Below, piece after piece: positions 27,801 to 36,418 of a stretch of 64,000 bases of DNA. The first letter of the stretch is position 1, and each line of letters begins with the position of its first letter. Under the pieces are notes generated by a model. It worked only from the letters and a program-made list of their open reading frames with translations, ran no database searches and was not told the origin of the DNA. Both the position numbers and the translations under genes were made by a program. Source of the DNA: Larkinella arboricola (lineage in GTDB: Bacteria; Bacteroidota; Bacteroidia; Cytophagales; Spirosomataceae); the NCBI RefSeq assembly GCF_003259745.1, contig NZ_QLMC01000001.1, positions 1,240,001 through 1,304,000 of the forward strand, in the 5' to 3' direction.

Positions 27801-28032
27801 GGACCAGTTGCCGAATGGTTTTACCGACTACCTGCCCAAGTCCGGATTGCTCTTCGAAAGCGGGATTGGTCAGCAGGTAGCGAAAATCGCTGGGGGCATT
27901 GGGTGGAGTAGGGACTTTTTCCAATAAGCAAAAGCCCTGGTTCATGCTATCAATGACCGTCTGGTAGATTGGAAGCAGCGTTTCGGGTAGGAGTTCAGGC
28001 ATAGCATTGATGAAATAGTCCTGTTTGGGCAA
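24841..28032 (-). CDS. Multi-PAS/GAF hybrid sensor histidine kinase with C-terminal receiver
   Basis: 1063 residues, soluble, no membrane helices. Approximate order: PAS (20-130), PAS with PAC (150-265), PAS (275-390), GAF (395-555), PAS (565-690), HisKA (about 700-765, phosphoacceptor His in MLAHELRNPLAS), HATPase (about 805-920, NGLRYTGEQG, VADNGIGLTP, GGLGIGLTLVKRLVEMHGG) and a receiver (about 940-1055, VILCDIGMPELDGYETCRLI; Asp of CDIGMP). It senses a cytoplasmic signal and phosphorylates itself and its receiver; there is no DNA-binding output, so a separate regulator is expected. GC-rich third positions fit the chromosome. No partner gene is adjacent. Confidence 0.92.
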   Translation of the reverse strand: MPKQDYFINAMPELLPETLLPIYQTVIDSMNQGFCLLEKVPTPPNAPSDFRYLLTNPAFEEQSGLGQVVGKTIRQLVPGAQEHIMAHYDQAALTGQPVHFQDYVDSLDLWIEAHAFRLEGYDLPRIAVLFTNITERKKSQEALHYNHLWLTQAMRSARAGWARWDLVSGQVEWSPEGKAIVGFSSQEEAQTLEGWLGRIHPEDRSNVQARAAESIAQRKEFEYEYRVVHDDGQVRWLQGTGQVFYNQSGRPYHSAGLVIDITQRKQVEQALRQSEEQYRLLFSSIEEGFCLIQVQFNEWGQVEDYRLLEVNPSFEKLTGIYQGTGRWIRDIVPTFPQNFLDMFGQVVLTGERCRFEVQSKSMDRWYDIYGFRVGQASEQKVGLLFNDITQRKRQQDHQDLLADITEAITGQVGTQEIMAIAGQKLTAVFPISSFSIWDIRPDSDEVYRRFFWAKDPLLLPERAHLSAYFSPDGVGRLRQGENVVIRDIQTDSGANAEAFKALDIGSYVGLPYRREEHWKSILTLFSPIAYDWQPDQIALLTDVMNRLLPRIERARAEEALRASQARLTALFESLPVGVGEADTNGRLVLANRQMQRFLPNGLIPSQDRARQDRWQAYHPEGRRLEPEEYPAARALRGERVVPGLEMLYTPDEGPPIWIRMAAVPIREDEGRATGIVAIITDISELKQAEEALKEASQRKDEFLAMLAHELRNPLASIRLGMGLLSWTDETDPLQQQTVRLINQQVDHLVRLVDELLDVSRISRGKIQLKLETVELTGLIASSVAAIRPQYEALGKGLHFTPWGKPLFVQGDATRLGQVVTNLLTNGLRYTGEQGQVWVSLQEKDGQALLRVADNGIGLTPDQQTAIFELFVQVDVSLARSEGGLGIGLTLVKRLVEMHGGRVQAHSPGLGQGSEFLICLPLLEPSSNAATPVASPLDAKLVHQRILVIDDNPGLAFMLTHTLKLRGYEVHTRHSGREGIQAAEVLHPTVILCDIGMPELDGYETCRLIRQQPWGQDVVMIAVTGYGGEEDKRRAREAGFDHHLVKPLDMKLLTQLLNQHSIHK

Positions 28033-28822
28033 ACAGACTACATTGCAAATGGTTTGTGAATGACGCCCTAGAAAGTGCCAGATGCCCCTACTTAGCGTTT
28101 AAGGCGGCTTGCTGCACTACCCATTGTTTCTGAAAACCATACCTAGCCTCAAGGGAGTGTGAGTGGCGATCAGAAGGCCGTAGGATGGCATTAGGATGCA
28201 AGCGTTTGTTTTCTAACAGGAAAATTCACCGATTTGTCCTTATGTGGTCTAAAAGGTCCGGCTTTTTATCTGGGAGAACTGTGCAACACAATCAAGGGTT
28301 TTAGGGTAGTCGTGTCGTAAATCGTTACCCGAAAGGCTCCATGGAGCACATAAACAGACTGCTGCTGAATAGCGTCTATCAATGTACAGTGTTCCGATTG
28401 ATGGGTTACCTGTTTTGCATTATCCAGTACAACAATTGACCAGCGGGGAGTACTTAATTGTTTCATGCCTATGTCTTCGCAAACCCTGTGCCAACTCGAG
28501 CTAACAATCGCCTTGCCTGCGCGGTAGGAATGAAGACTTAGGTGCCAGTTTCCACCTGCCCGGAGCGCAGCCGCAATAAAGACGGTAGGAGATATAAGGG
28601 GCGGACGTGGTTAATGACTTGAAGACAAGGGAGAAAAAAGAAACGAATGTATGTTCTTCAGGCCAACCTACGCATTCGCTTTCACCCCTCAAATCCTTAT
28701 TGGCTAAGCGGCTGAAAATTCCTTGGGCAGTCATAACTAGAGTGGCCTTATTCTCCCAAGCAACCAGAAGCGAAAAAGTGTATGGAAGCTCCATACACTT
28801 AATTCTACACCCTTTAGTCAGC
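28033..28822. other. Mostly non-coding, one doubtful small frame
   Basis: About 790 bases. A minus-strand frame of 66 codons at 28266-28466 (MKQLSTPRWSIVVLDNAKQV) has no recognisable family and no clear promoter; it may be chance. Frames on both strands across 28501-28912 overlap each other and look spurious. No RNA or repeat structure recognised. Confidence 0.4.
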
Positions 28823-30785
28823 CTACTTACTTTTGACCAGTCGGTATCGCCTGGCCGCCTTCCCCTGACCCACCTGCAAAAGGTACATGCCGGAAGCCAG
28901 CGTTGGACCTAGATCGATAGACTGTTCATCCTGCACGTCACTTAACTCCAGCACCTTCCGGCCCGAGAGATCGTAAAGAGCTACCGGTCGTTTGCTGGCT
29001 ACCTGCCCTCTGCCCTTGAGCTGAAACGACTCCCGGAAGGGGTTCGGGAAGACCTGAACGCAGCCCGGCTCTGTGTCGGCACTCAGCCGGGCTGCGGGTG
29101 ATGAATCAACGAATTGAAAACTGACTGTTAAAGGGATACCGGCTGAACCGGTGCCATCCTTACCGGGGTAAGGCGTCGCCGTCAGCGTATAAGGGCCAAG
29201 AACCGGTTTCCAGGTACGGTAATGGCCATTGCCATCATCCTTAAAAAGCGCATAAGGGGGCGCATCCTCCAACTGGGTACGGGTCTGCGTACCGTCTAGC
29301 TACAGGATGACCGAGGCAACCGTGTCGGGATTGATGTGGGCCCGGATATTAAACATATGGCTGGCCAGGCTGGCCAGATCCAGCACTTGCCCATCGGTTA
29401 TTTCCTGAATGGGCTGATGGGTTACCGCATTGATCAACGTGAAATTTTCCACCTTCAAATAGTCTGCTATCGTAAAACTCAGGGAGTAGGGTGCCGTATT
29501 CTCGATGTGAGTGCGCGACTGCTGACCACTGAGTTGAAACACCACCGAGCCCACAGTAGCCGGATTGGTGTTGGCCCGGATGGCCAGGTTACGGGTAGGC
29601 AGGCCCGCCAGGTTGATTTCTTCACCGGCCTTTAGTTCGCGGATCTGTTGATCGGTATGGGCGTTGATTAAGCTAACACTCAGCACAGCCAGCGGCACGG
29701 CGGCCGGAGTAATTTTACGGACACGCTCGTTTATGGCGTCACTGATGTAAATATTGTCCTGAGCGTCGACTGCAATCGCAATGGGTTGATTAAAACTTGC
29801 CTGTGAAGGCAAGCCGCCGTCGCCGCTAAAACCTGCTATGCCATTGCCGGCAATGGTGCTAATAATACCATCAGGACTAATCTGACGAATGCGGTGGTTG
29901 CCAACATCCGCAATCAAGAATCAAGATATTATTATGGTTATCTACGGCAATAGCCGTTGGAAACATGCTGGCATTGGTAGCCGCTTGCTAGTCTCCATTA
30001 AAGCCTATTTGCCCATTTCCCGCAACGGTGGTGATAACGCCATCCGGAGTAATTTTTCGAATGCGGTGATTACCATAATCGACAACTAAGACATTATCCT
30101 GACGATCCACGGCGATACTTATCGGAAGATTCAGACTGGCGCTGGTCGCTGGACCGCCATCACCACTAAAGCCATAAGTGCCATTGCCAGCCACTGTAGT
30201 GATGATGCCTTGGAGCGTTACCTTACGAATGCGAGAGTTACCCTGATCAGCAATGAAGAGGTTCCCCTGCGAATCGAGGGCTACCGATATGGGTCTATAC
30301 AAGCTCGTATTGATGGCTGGTCCGCCATCACCAGTAAAGCAACCTTGACTACCAGGACCGCCACAAATTAAACCGTTGCCTACAATGGTGTTGATGATGC
30401 CATCAGGCGTCACTTTACGAATGCGGTTATTGAATACTTGATCACCAATGAGCAGGCTACCTTGGGCATCAACGGCAATGCCGTGTGTATTGGCAAAACG
30501 GGCCTTTATGGCTGGACCACCATCCCCCTGAAAGCCAGTCCAACCATCACCGGCAAAGGCGTGGATGATGCCATCAGATGTGACTTTGCGGATGCGCCCG
30601 CCGTCGGAAATGTAGAGGTCGCCTTGGCCATCAACGGCTAGTCCATAGACGGTGTATAAGCGTGAACTGATTGCGGGTACCTCATCACTATAATTGCCTT
30701 CAGGGCCGTTACCCGCAACGGTAGTAATGGTTTGAGCGGATGCCGTAAATAAGCATCCTGCTAGTAGGAGACCAGCGGTTAACAA
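28823..30785 (-). pseudogene. Broken NHL-repeat protein with T9SS sorting tail
   Basis: Three minus-strand pieces belong to one gene of about 650 codons. Piece 1 (30785-29988) starts with a signal peptide (MLTAGLLLAGCLFTASAQ) and carries NHL beta-propeller units (GIITTVAGNGTYGFSGDGGP, IAVDRQDNVLVVDYGNHRI). Piece 2 (29917-29300) has further NHL units and Ig-like repeats. Piece 3 (29272-28823) ends in a type A T9SS tail (VQVFPNPFRESFQL; YDLSGRKVLEL; GMYLLQVGQGKAARRYRLVK). Lesions: an in-frame TAG at 29988-29990, a frameshift near 29925, and an in-frame TAG at 29300-29302, after which the frame continues unchanged into piece 3. The intact protein would have been secreted and surface-attached. 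Confidence 0.85.
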
Positions 30786-31321
30786 ACCGGCTACGGGAAT
30801 CGGAAAAAGCGTAGTGAACGGGTCATAAAGAAACAGGTTAGGATTGATACAATGTGTAAATGAGTAATCGCAATTATTTTATTGTCACTCTGCTCCATGT
30901 TGATCCGCAAACCGGTTCATGCTAACGAGAATCGGCTGCTGGTTGCATGGATGGCAGCTATAGCTAGCTGTAAAATTGAAAGGCCGGTGGGGTAATAGAG
31001 GTAGTATTTCTCAGGAAGAAAATTAAAATAAAAAACGACAAGCAATCTCTTTTTGGTTGATTTTTAATTACTTAATGGTGGAGAGGTAAGTGCTTGAAGG
31101 TGTGCCATAAAACAAGACTGCTGAAAGCTTTAGTGGTCATTAGAAAAGTAAACTTATAGACCCTGAAGGATGGCGGGGCTTTTTCGTTGGGGAGGAAAAA
31201 TAGGGCTTCGGTTGAGCCCATTGCTAGCTCTGGGGTGAGGTGAATAACCGTTAATTTTCCACAATCAGCCTTTTTTCGCAAAAGTGCGGGAAAATCAGAG
31301 GGCAGGGAGTCATCCCATATC
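30786..31321. other. Intergenic, nothing convincing
   Basis: About 535 bases upstream of the broken NHL gene. A 69-codon minus frame (31072-31281) has no recognisable features and was not accepted. No promoter boxes assigned. Confidence 0.4.
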
Positions 31322-31357
31322 TGTTAAAAAACGGGCAGGAGGTTACCCCGCCCGTTT
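31322..31357 (-). terminator. Minus-strand terminator of a lost T9SS gene
   Basis: Perfect 8-bp stem AAACGGGC/GCCCGTTT (31329-31336 with 31350-31357); read on the minus strand it is followed by a T-run. It stands 27 bases past the stop of the orphan T9SS tail, which it once served. Confidence 0.75.
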
Positions 31358-31383
31358 AAATGGTGATCCTATTGCGCTTTTAC

Positions 31384-31482
31384 TTACTGCGTTTTGATCA
31401 CCTTAAAGTGCTGCGTGGCTTTGCCCTGCCCGACTTGCAACAGGTACAGACCCGGGCTAACACTCACCTGCTGGTGGCGGGG
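31384..31482 (-). pseudogene. Orphan T9SS C-terminal tail
   Basis: The minus strand reads SPGLYLLQVGQGKATQHFKV and then IKTQ-stop, the last strands of a type A T9SS sorting domain and very like the tail of the broken NHL gene 2.5 kb away. A stop lies just upstream, so only about 30 codons remain of a larger secreted protein. Confidence 0.7.
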
Positions 31483-31853
31483 CGATTAGAAATAGGTGAA
31501 ATAGGTTATTGAGAAGTGATGAATTCTCCTAAAAATAACTTAGCAGAGAAATATAGGTATCTGATCTGTCATAAAATACGGAAGAGCTTTAAAGTCCATA
31601 CTTTCAGCTACGTTACCATGAGACCTCTATGCGAATTTATTTACCTATCATCTTTCTATGTTTTAGCCTCCTGACGTTGATAGAGGAGGAGGCCGTTAAC
31701 GCGATGATCAGCCAATACTCCCTTCTAAGGTGTAAATGACTATAATTTACTGAGCCGTTTATACCTTAAAAATTTAGTTTCCCGAAATAATAGACTTGAT
31801 GGCATAAATTAATAAACACAGAAAAGATATACAATAATTATCAAAGTGTAAAC
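31483..31853. other. Chromosomal flank left of the element, no gene seen
   Basis: AT-rich, about 370 bases, no open frame worth naming. Before insertion this was the region downstream of tRNA-Val. Confidence 0.5.
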
Positions 31854-31891
31854 AAAAACAAAAAAGCACTTACCATTTCTGATAAGTGCTT
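31854..31891 (-). terminator. Original terminator of tRNA-Val, now separated from it
   Basis: Minus-strand hairpin AAGCACTTA/TAAGTGCTT (31864-31872 with 31883-31891) followed on that strand by a T-rich run. It matches in position and design the hairpin beside the intact tRNA at the other end of the element. Confidence 0.65.
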
Positions 31892-31901
31892 GATTTTCAG
31901 T

Positions 31902-31946
31902 GTGGGAGTTGACGGGTTCGAACCGCCGACCCTCTGCTTGTAAGGC
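31902..31946. repeat. attL: truncated copy of the tRNA-Val 3' half
   Basis: 45 bp identical to 53742-53786. It covers the tRNA from the acceptor 3' strand through the T arm to the anticodon loop, then diverges (GGTGTGAA instead of AGATGCTC), so it cannot form a tRNA. Similarity extends left over the hairpin with 7 differences in 93 bases. Confidence 0.92.
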
Positions 31947-32033
31947 GGTGTGAAATGACTTTAAGTTGCTTGTTATTGTTTGTTTAATATATTGATTATC
32001 AGTTTATTGATAAGGTTTGTTTTGCTGTCGCTT

Positions 32034-32064
32034 ATTGTGGATATAGCATAATTTGTTATATTTG
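32034..32064 (+). promoter_or_regulatory. Integrase promoter
   Basis: TTG (32034-32036), 20-base spacer and TATATTTG (32057-32064), an exact TAnnTTTG -7 box, 39 bases before the integrase ATG. The 26-bp repeat shared with the right end begins at the last two bases of this box, so a protein bound there could repress the gene. Confidence 0.65.
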
Positions 32065-32088
32065 TTTTACCTAACGCTTTACCTAAAA
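32063..32088. repeat. Left copy of a 26-bp direct repeat near the element end
   Basis: Identical to 53672-53697 and in the same orientation. It contains an internal repeat TTTACCTAA. It lies 117 bases inside attL and between the integrase promoter and start codon. Likely an arm-type binding site for integrase or excisionase. Confidence 0.8.
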
Positions 32089-32103
32089 GCTGGGTAAAAC
32101 AAA

Positions 32104-33471
32104 ATGGCTAGAACGACCGAACACAAAGAAGGCAAAGCTACCGTAAAGATCATCTACCGGGTTGATAAGACGCTCAAAGATGGGTCACATCCTTTTTGGA
32201 TACGCATTACCAAGAACCGCAAAAGCACCTACATTGCCACCGGCTTAAGTCTGCATCCTAAGTACTGGAATGAAAAGGCAACCGGCTACAAAGAAGCTAT
32301 ACGCCGGAAATACCCTGATAAACTTCGTGACGAATTACTGACCCGTCTAGCCGATTGGGAAAATAAATATATCCTTGGTGAAAGGGAGCTGGCAAAAACG
32401 GATGAGGTGTATGATTCAAAGGCTGTTGCCTCCAAAGTTGCGGAAGGCCGTAATAAGGCCCGTCGTGTCGGGTTGCTCGCTTACATTGATGAGTTAGTAG
32501 CCGGAATGGTAGCTTCCAAACAGACGGGTAACAGCATTATCTACCGTGATTTGAGAAACCAGCTTGCCGACTTTTTGACCGATGAATATAAAAGCCGTGG
32601 TGCTGACCTGCCCTTTAGTGAAGTAACAGTACGGTTTTGTAATCAATTAGAGACTTTCTTCCGGCAGCGGGGCAACTCTGACACTACATTAAGCAACCGG
32701 TTTAGAACCTTAAGGGCTGTGCTTAATAAAGCAATTGCCGAAGGAGTAGCCAAAGCCGAACATTATCCATTTGCTCGTAATGTATCTGAAAAACACAAAT
32801 TCAGTATCGGTAAATTTGATACCTCAACCCAGAAACGGGCCATTACCCGGGATGATGTACGGAAGTTGGAAGCTTACCAACCTGTCGGAACAGCTACCGG
32901 GGCTTGGTCTAGTCAAAAGAATGCTGCTGAAGTGGAACGCCTTCAATTAGCTAAAAACGTATTTCTATTTTCTTTCTATTGTGGAGGGATCAACTTTGTT
33001 GACTTGGCAAAACTTCGTTGGTGCAATATCAGCATTGACGCGGATGGAAATCTACGGCTATCATACATACGCCAGAAAACAGGAGGCAAGTTTACTGTGA
33101 AATTACTACCTCCAGCCGTTACCATTATTGAGTCCTACCGTTCTTTCACTTTCAATAACCTTAATAGCTACATTTTTCCGATATTAGACACTGCGGCACA
33201 TGTTACTGAGGTGCAGATCAATAACCGGCTCCATAAGGTATTGGGGCAAGTGAATAAGGAATTGAAAACGCTTGCTGACCGTGCCGGAATCAATACACCA
33301 TTAACTACCTATGTTGCCCGTCACTCCTTTGCGACTACGTTAAAACAGAAAGGAACCGCAACGGCTGTAATTAGTCAAGCAATGGGACACAAGACAGAGG
33401 CCGTTACCGCTGTCTATTTAGATTCCTTTGCATCAGAGATTGTAGATTCGGCTTATGATGCTTTATTGTAA
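32104..33471 (+). CDS. Tyrosine recombinase (element integrase)
   Basis: 455 residues. The N-terminal arm-binding domain (about 12-100, GSHPFWIRITKNRKSTYIAT and LHPKYWNEKATGYK) is the Bacteroidota Arm-DNA-bind type; a SAM-like core-binding domain follows (about 120-225) and then the catalytic domain. Catalytic residues visible: Arg406 in YVARHSFAT, His429 in MGHKT and Tyr438 as nucleophile. The first arginine of the classical tetrad is missing: the aligned segment FYCGGINFVDL has Gly294/Asn297. Loss of Arg I is known in Bacteroides conjugative-transposon integrases such as IntDOT, so activity is not ruled out. It recombines the tRNA-Val site. Confidence 0.93.
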   Translation: MARTTEHKEGKATVKIIYRVDKTLKDGSHPFWIRITKNRKSTYIATGLSLHPKYWNEKATGYKEAIRRKYPDKLRDELLTRLADWENKYILGERELAKTDEVYDSKAVASKVAEGRNKARRVGLLAYIDELVAGMVASKQTGNSIIYRDLRNQLADFLTDEYKSRGADLPFSEVTVRFCNQLETFFRQRGNSDTTLSNRFRTLRAVLNKAIAEGVAKAEHYPFARNVSEKHKFSIGKFDTSTQKRAITRDDVRKLEAYQPVGTATGAWSSQKNAAEVERLQLAKNVFLFSFYCGGINFVDLAKLRWCNISIDADGNLRLSYIRQKTGGKFTVKLLPPAVTIIESYRSFTFNNLNSYIFPILDTAAHVTEVQINNRLHKVLGQVNKELKTLADRAGINTPLTTYVARHSFATTLKQKGTATAVISQAMGHKTEAVTAVYLDSFASEIVDSAYDALL

Positions 33472-33484
33472 TTTTTCATGCTAT

Positions 33485-36013
33485 ATGGAAGATAAGTATA
33501 ACAATTTACGCCCTGAAAAAGCAAATGATTTTAACTTAGATGATTTTAAGTCAACGGTGCTTAACCTAACTGATTTCAGCGATCAGTTAGATTTATGGAA
33601 TAAATATTTCGACTTGCCCGCTATGGGTAGAAGGCTCTCTGTAGATGTTGGTTATAAAATTATTTTCCATTTCTATTGCGAAAGCCCACAGTGCGCCAAA
33701 AACTTCACTCCAGAAAAACAAGCCATATTAATTGAATGGCGAAAAAATTATTACAAACCATTTCAAGCAACTTTCGACCAACTAACGACTTACCAAGATA
33801 GAATAGATTTTTGTCTTAAGCATTTTGGTATGGCTTTAAATACGTTCGTTCCTGAAGAGGGAATTATATTTAGTACTCTGCCAGAAACGCCTGAAGAATG
33901 GGAGATATATAACCGACTATCATATGAATCTTGGGAGAAACATTTGCTTGAAACCCCATCTCTTAAGAATAAAGCGTTTGCTATTCGAAAGAAGACTTTT
34001 ACTGAACGTATTATCAATCATTTGTATCCAGCAAAAGGGTTACAGGATGAAATAGATTCTATTTATGATGAATATTTTCAACCAGGCAAAAAATGGACCC
34101 CGCAAACTGAACATATTAACGCACATATCAAAACCTTTAAAGACCGTTACAATGGCTTCGTACTTAACTATGCTGAGGAGCCTAAAATGCATAGAGGGTT
34201 TGATGAAATGATAAGATATATTGAAGGTGAACAAGCATACAAGTATTACAAGTATTTAGTAGAACTACAACGTATGCCAGACTGGTTTGAAGAGTTGAGT
34301 GAAAAAATTGCCTCGCTATCTTCACTATCACAACATAAAGCAAGTATAAAGCCGTCATATGATGTTGATCGACTTTTGGTTGACAAGTCATATCGGTTTG
34401 CAATGGTCGATCAATTCTCGGAATACATGAATACGATTGAGCCTTATGCAGAAAGAGTACAATACTTTATGAAGATTAGTAAAGTGTTGGGTGTAGGTAT
34501 TCCGGCGCTTAATATGGGAACGCAAAACATATTTGAGCGGGACTATTGGACTACAGATAATGGAGAACCACTTAATTTCCTAGATAAAGAGGGCAACCTG
34601 GTTCCGCATAAGCAATGGGGATTAAAAGTAACTACGGATGAGGAACGTAGAATAAGCCGGAAGTTATGGTTTATCGAGGTGAGGCATTCGGAGTTCAAGG
34701 CATTCGGCACCTGGATTAATGAGCCATTGGAGAAGCGTAAAGAATTATATAATAAGCAACTGAATAATTACAATTCGGTTGACTTGGCCCGGCTACATCT
34801 TAATATCATTAATAATGAAATAGCTCGGTTTCATAAAGAGTATAATGGGTTCTGGGACAAAGAACCAAGAGATTCAGAACTGATTGAAGTAAAGCGGCAG
34901 CGGCTGACTGCACCTATGCTTATTGAAAGTGAGTTATTAGGCAACAGAGCAATCAACTGGTTAGCTTTTCATCGTGGATATCAATTACAACCGTTTGCTT
35001 TCTTGTGGGATATGGTGGCGTTTAAACTTTTCTTGATTCAGCAATTACATCTTTCACAAGCAACCTATACAACTGATCTCCCTCAAATATCTGTTAAGAA
35101 TCCAGAAATAGTAGTTATAGACAAGTCTCAAAACTTTTTAGATGAAATTGCGACAGTCGAGAAAAAAATAGCAAATAATGTAAATGACCAATTTAGAAGC
35201 TCGCTATTTGCTCCGAACTTATATAAATCAGTTGCTGATTTATGGAATTCGCTCGAAGGAAAAGAACGTAAAGAAACTAAAGACCTCTTTCGTGAAGCAG
35301 TTATAGGGTATATAAATGATTCAAAATTAGTAGTTGATAGATTGATTGAAGGCTATGAAAGGGAGTTAAGAAAGCAACCTGAACGTAAAGCTGAATTATT
35401 AATTGAAAATCGAGACTGGTATGTAAAGCGGTTAGCAGATATTTATGTGCCAATTGATAATTGGTATCATAATTTTTGGGATGATCAAGCCCGAGAGGTA
35501 AAAGATATTAATGCTTTAGAGTCGGAAGTGTTCCTATTCTGCTACAATCAAGATAAACCTTTCATGGTTGGTTTGAGACTGTTACGTGATTTGTATGGCT
35601 ACTATCAGGCAATCAGCAGATTTAACGAGTTGATACAGCAAAATGTAAGCGGACGATCAATTCCTTCAATTAAAAAAAAGAAGCCAGCCTTTGCAAATAA
35701 TGCTTTAGAATTATATTTTGAACATACTTCGAAATATAAGATAGTTATGGAATTGCTTGTTGAAAGAAAGTACTGTCAGGCAGGAACATATATTTGGATT
35801 GATACAGCGCCAGGTTTTAAAAGCACAGTAGTTATATTAATCAAACATCTGCATGCACAAGGCTTTTTTAAGAATAAAAAGAAACCTTCTAACCAAGAAA
35901 TTGTCATTGTTGCTCAAAATACATTTGGTGTTCAATTAAGTATAGATAGTGTAAAAAAAGCGCAGCCCTCTTCTTCTCACTTTGATTTTATAAAGCCTGC
36001 AAGTACTTATTGA
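33485..36013 (+). CDS. Large protein of unknown function carried beside the integrase
   Basis: 842 residues from the ATG at 33485, 13 bases after the integrase stop; an earlier in-frame ATG at 33455 would overlap the integrase. It is markedly AT-rich, unlike its neighbours. No catalytic motif, signal peptide or membrane segment is seen. It is mostly helical and rich in aromatic and charged residues. The last 90 residues (YKIVMELLVERKYCQAGTYI; HLHAQGFFKNKKKPSNQEIV; FGVQLSIDSVKKAQPSSSHF) look like a helix-turn-helix-like tail that I associate with proteins of Bacteroidota mobile elements, but no name can be given. Position suggests a role in element maintenance or regulation, or cargo. Confidence 0.8.
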   Translation: MEDKYNNLRPEKANDFNLDDFKSTVLNLTDFSDQLDLWNKYFDLPAMGRRLSVDVGYKIIFHFYCESPQCAKNFTPEKQAILIEWRKNYYKPFQATFDQLTTYQDRIDFCLKHFGMALNTFVPEEGIIFSTLPETPEEWEIYNRLSYESWEKHLLETPSLKNKAFAIRKKTFTERIINHLYPAKGLQDEIDSIYDEYFQPGKKWTPQTEHINAHIKTFKDRYNGFVLNYAEEPKMHRGFDEMIRYIEGEQAYKYYKYLVELQRMPDWFEELSEKIASLSSLSQHKASIKPSYDVDRLLVDKSYRFAMVDQFSEYMNTIEPYAERVQYFMKISKVLGVGIPALNMGTQNIFERDYWTTDNGEPLNFLDKEGNLVPHKQWGLKVTTDEERRISRKLWFIEVRHSEFKAFGTWINEPLEKRKELYNKQLNNYNSVDLARLHLNIINNEIARFHKEYNGFWDKEPRDSELIEVKRQRLTAPMLIESELLGNRAINWLAFHRGYQLQPFAFLWDMVAFKLFLIQQLHLSQATYTTDLPQISVKNPEIVVIDKSQNFLDEIATVEKKIANNVNDQFRSSLFAPNLYKSVADLWNSLEGKERKETKDLFREAVIGYINDSKLVVDRLIEGYERELRKQPERKAELLIENRDWYVKRLADIYVPIDNWYHNFWDDQAREVKDINALESEVFLFCYNQDKPFMVGLRLLRDLYGYYQAISRFNELIQQNVSGRSIPSIKKKKPAFANNALELYFEHTSKYKIVMELLVERKYCQAGTYIWIDTAPGFKSTVVILIKHLHAQGFFKNKKKPSNQEIVIVAQNTFGVQLSIDSVKKAQPSSSHFDFIKPASTY

Positions 36014-36023
36014 TTACACAAAA

Positions 36024-36054
36024 TACCCCGTTTACACTCTAGGTAAACGGGGTA
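36024..36054. terminator. Hairpin between the unknown gene and the replication module
   Basis: A perfect 12-bp stem TACCCCGTTTAC/GTAAACGGGGTA (36024-36035 with 36043-36054), 7-base loop, starting 10 bases after the stop at 36013. The U-run on the plus strand is weak and distant, so it may work as an mRNA-end hairpin. Confidence 0.65.
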
Positions 36055-36121
36055 AGCAGTAATTGGTTTTTTCACTAATAATGCTATTTTCTTTGTAGCC
36101 GAACCAAATACTACATCGGCT

Positions 36122-36418
36122 ATGAACGATATCCTTTTAAGCCCGCTACGGCTGTCCGAACTTGAAACTCTCATCGAAAAATCTGTCCGTAGGGCAATAA
36201 GCCAGCTCCTTTCCGACCCTACGCCTAAAGACCAAATCGGCGGAATTGAGCTAGCTGCTCAGATTACCCGCCTAAGCAAAGCCCGTATCTATACACTCGT
36301 ATCGGAAAGGGCTATTCCCCACAAGAAACGCGGAAACCGGCTTTATTTCAACCGCACCGAGCTAATTGCCTGGGTAGAGCAGGGAAACCGGAAGGAGAGA
36401 GGAGGGCTGGAATCGTGA
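36122..36418 (+). CDS. Excisionase-like helix-turn-helix protein
   Basis: 98 residues. After a helical N-terminus (LRLSELETLIEKSVRRAISQ), GIELAAQITRLSKARIYTLV and PHKKRGNRLYFNRTELIAWV make the HTH_17/MerR-like domain of AlpA/excisionase-type proteins. In Bacteroidota elements such genes stand just ahead of the primase/RepA genes and may act as excision factor or regulator. Its stop overlaps the GTG start of the next gene. Confidence 0.8.
   Translation: MNDILLSPLRLSELETLIEKSVRRAISQLLSDPTPKDQIGGIELAAQITRLSKARIYTLVSERAIPHKKRGNRLYFNRTELIAWVEQGNRKERGGLES

Noticed and set aside
28501-28912. Overlapping frames on both strands read as small genes
   Set aside because: They overlap each other and the T9SS remnant, with no family, promoter or terminator.
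29988-30785. CRISPR-like or tandem DNA repeat in the NHL region
   Set aside because: The periodicity of about 165 bases is explained by protein-level NHL repeats; there are no identical short repeats with unique spacers.
31072-31281. 69-codon minus-strand frame
   Set aside because: Low-complexity, no recognisable features and no regulatory signals.
31902-31946. A second tRNA-Val gene at the left end
   Set aside because: Only the 3' half is present; the sequence diverges right after the anticodon loop, so no cloverleaf forms.
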